NCBI GenBank assembly: GCA_003451645.1
Contig: DMER01000254.1
Coordinates: 1,331-7,691 of the forward strand
From: Alphaproteobacteria bacterium
GTDB taxonomy: Bacteria; Pseudomonadota; Alphaproteobacteria; Micropepsales; Micropepsaceae
DNA: 6,361 bases
Direction: 5' to 3'
Positions 5,195 to 6,361 of this stretch are shown piece by piece; within the stretch, counting starts at the first letter, position 1; the number at the start of each line of letters is the position of its first letter. The notes below the pieces were generated by a model. The model was not told where the DNA came from. It did no database searches and saw nothing but the letters and a program-made list of their open reading frames with translations. Both the position numbers and the translations under genes were made by a program.

Positions 5195-5536
5195 ATGCGT
5201 AAAACCTTATTGTCAAAAAGCCTTCCGGCGCTCTTTGCCGCGGCGCTGCTCATGGGAGGGCCTGCCGGCGCTTGGGCAGGGCCTCAGGACGGGGCGTCGT
5301 TTCCGCTGCATAAGGCCTATCGTTCGGGCGCAGCGCCTGCCGCGGCTCCGGCGGAGCCGGCTGCGCGATCCTGTCCGATGTGCGAAGAGGCCGCCAAAAA
5401 GATGGACGATCGTGCGAATAGCAAGAGCTGTCCGTGTTGTGCGGGCATGAGCATGCCGGCGCAAAAGTCCGGGGACGCCAAAATGTCCTGCTGCGACGGG
5501 ATGAAGAGCGGCGGCGAGAAAGGCTGCTGCAGTTAG
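5195..5536 (+). CDS. Exported Cys/Met-rich putative copper-binding protein
   Basis: A 113-residue protein with a clear Sec signal peptide (MRKTLLSKSLPALFAAALLM, cleavage probably after AWA at 28), a short Ala/Pro linker at 45-58, and a C-terminal half packed with possible soft-metal ligands. Nine cysteines are at 60, 63, 79, 81, 82, 99, 100, 111 and 112 (CPMC, CPCC, CC, CC), with Met at 62, 70, 85, 87, 97 and 103. After cleavage it would be a small, probably unfolded metal-binding protein of the periplasm. No named family is certain. The start at 5195 is chosen because TGGAG (5184-5188) lies 6 bases upstream; the Met at 5183 adds four residues, and the frame is open back to 5117 inside the previous gene. 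It lies 58 bases after the first exported-protein gene and is probably read from the same CueR promoter. A strong stem-loop follows. Confidence 0.8.
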   Translation: MRKTLLSKSLPALFAAALLMGGPAGAWAGPQDGASFPLHKAYRSGAAPAAAPAEPAARSCPMCEEAAKKMDDRANSKSCPCCAGMSMPAQKSGDAKMSCCDGMKSGGEKGCCS

Positions 5537-5555
5537 ATGGAAGCAGACGTGACGA

Positions 5556-5583
5556 TCCGGTTGCGGCAGATGCCGCAACCGGA
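5556..5583 (+). terminator. Strong stem-loop between convergent genes
   Basis: TCCGGTTGCGGCA (5556-5568) and its perfect complement at 5571-5583 form a 13-bp stem around GA, with a tetraloop once the closing pair opens. It lies 19 bases after the stop at 5536 and 17 bases before the end of the facing gene at 5601, so it can serve both strands. There is no T-run on either side; it fits a GC-rich hairpin terminator. Confidence 0.65.
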
Positions 5584-5600
5584 ATACGTCCGTCCGGATC

Positions 5601-6230
5601 TCATTCGCCCGAACCGCGGGCAATACGGACCAAACGGCCTTTCAAGTCAGTTTTGATCTGATGCGCGATTGCGGTGCGGATATAGCTCTCGACGCTCAAG
5701 CCTGGCGTGAGCGGCATGTGGAAACCAAGAAAGCTGCGAAAGCCGGTGTCGCTCAAGAACGGCGCGGCGCGGTCGACCACATGCGCGGCAAACCCGGGAA
5801 AGGGTAGGGCGGTTGCGCCGATGCCGAACACGCCGTCGAGATCGATACGCACCTGCATGCCGCTGATCGTGAGGACGAAGTCGCCGGCTTGGCCCCAGAG
5901 TGGGATGGACCCTTCAGGCGCTGCTGTCGCCGCGTCGAGCACGCAGCCCGCAGCCTCTGGTCCTGCCAGAATGCCGGGATCGCCGCCATTGAGGTGCAGG
6001 GCAAGCGCGTGCGCCTCCTGACGGCAGGCCATGGCGTTGTCGAGATCGGCGGCGGTCATGAACCCATGATGGCGTTCGATGAGCGTGCGGCAGTAGGCGA
6101 CGGCCTCAGGCATCGTATCGGGAAATCCTGGATACCGGGTGTCGCGGATCGCAGCGGCGTTTTTGCGGTCGGCCTCCGCAAGCAGAGTGTCGAAGCCAAG
6201 TTGGGTTGTGGGCGGCGATGCGCGGCACAT
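5601..6230 (-). CDS. Conserved accessory protein of unknown function
   Basis: A 209-residue, probably cytosolic protein with no membrane segment or signal peptide. I do not know a function. The first half is helical and charged (FDTLLAEADRKNAAAIRDTR, YCRTLIERHHGFMTAADLDNA, CRQEAHALALHLNGGDPGI). The second half looks like a beta-rich domain (FVLTISGMQVRIDLDGVFGIG, then FPGFAAHVVDRAAPFLSDTG and YRSFLG-like FRSFLGFH), ending LKGRLVRIARG. I recall proteins with the same GDPGILAGP and WGQAGDF motifs as unnamed genes in alphaproteobacterial plasmid and conjugative regions; that is memory, not a search. The start at 6230 is chosen for the AAGGAG 8 bases upstream; the frame stays open to 6356 but that part lacks protein-like character. 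It has no evident tie to copper and marks the island's right flank. Confidence 0.78.
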   Translation of the reverse strand: MCRASPPTTQLGFDTLLAEADRKNAAAIRDTRYPGFPDTMPEAVAYCRTLIERHHGFMTAADLDNAMACRQEAHALALHLNGGDPGILAGPEAAGCVLDAATAAPEGSIPLWGQAGDFVLTISGMQVRIDLDGVFGIGATALPFPGFAAHVVDRAAPFLSDTGFRSFLGFHMPLTPGLSVESYIRTAIAHQIKTDLKGRLVRIARGSGE

Positions 6231-6361
6231 GAACGGAACTCCTTCTGTCTGCGGACCCGCCACGGCGCGGGCCTCGTGGGACCGGAACCGCCGGGATTGA
6301 CGACGCGTCTGGTCAAACGCCGTGCGCGCCCGCGGGACGCGGGGGCGGAGCTGCACGAGAG
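6231..6361. other. Upstream region of the last gene, nothing clear
   Basis: Apart from the ribosome site AAGGAG for the leftward gene, I see no convincing promoter. A TTGACC on the minus strand (6315-6310) has no suitable -10 partner. CCCGCG (6328-6333) and CGCGGG (6337-6342) could form a small hairpin, perhaps the end of a gene beyond the window, but this is weak. Confidence 0.3.

Noticed and set aside
1..6361. CRISPR arrays, tRNA or rRNA genes, insertion-sequence ends
   Set aside because: I looked for direct repeats, tRNA-like cloverleaf sequences and terminal inverted repeats beside transposase frames and saw none.

Overview
The window looks like a chromosomal or plasmid copper-resistance island from a GC-rich proteobacterium, most likely an alphaproteobacterium. 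That placement rests on base composition, the HmrR/CueR-style regulator and the family resemblance of the last gene; it is an inference, since there is no rRNA or housekeeping gene to fix the taxon.

Positions 1-3238 (+) hold a tightly packed five-gene operon whose 5' end lies outside the window. It contains the C-terminal part of a Cu(+)-exporting P1B ATPase (CopA), a 61-residue His-tailed DUF2933 membrane peptide, a fusion of an SRPBCC domain to a four-helix membrane domain, a CueR-type MerR copper sensor, and a CorE-like ECF sigma factor with a CxC linker motif and a Cys-rich C-terminus. Every junction overlaps, three of them as ATGA, so translation is probably coupled. Two different copper sensors therefore sit next to each other in one transcript.

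Positions 3232-3552 (-) encode a 106-residue cytosolic Csp3-like (DUF326) four-helix copper-storage protein with 15 cysteines, convergent with and overlapping the sigma gene by 7 bases. A 188-base divergent intergenic region follows, with two back-to-back promoter-like motifs (GTAAG, then GCGTC 15-16 bases later), one facing the storage protein and one facing right. Rightward come a two-helix DUF5676-like membrane protein (3741-4031) and a class I SAM methyltransferase (4068-4727).

A textbook CueR/HmrR operator-promoter (9-bp inverted repeat, TTGACC and TAGGAT separated by 19 bp) overlaps the methyltransferase stop codon. It drives two small exported Cys-rich proteins (4765-5136 and 5195-5536); the first appears to be leaderless. 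A strong stem-loop at 5556-5583 closes this unit. Positions 5601-6230 (-) carry an unrelated-looking conserved protein of unknown function, typical of accessory DNA.

Working model (inference): CopA exports Cu(I), the Csp-like protein stores it in the cytoplasm, and the two exported Cys-rich proteins bind it outside the membrane. CueR controls the exported proteins, and the CorE-like sigma factor may control the divergent storage/membrane/methyltransferase genes.
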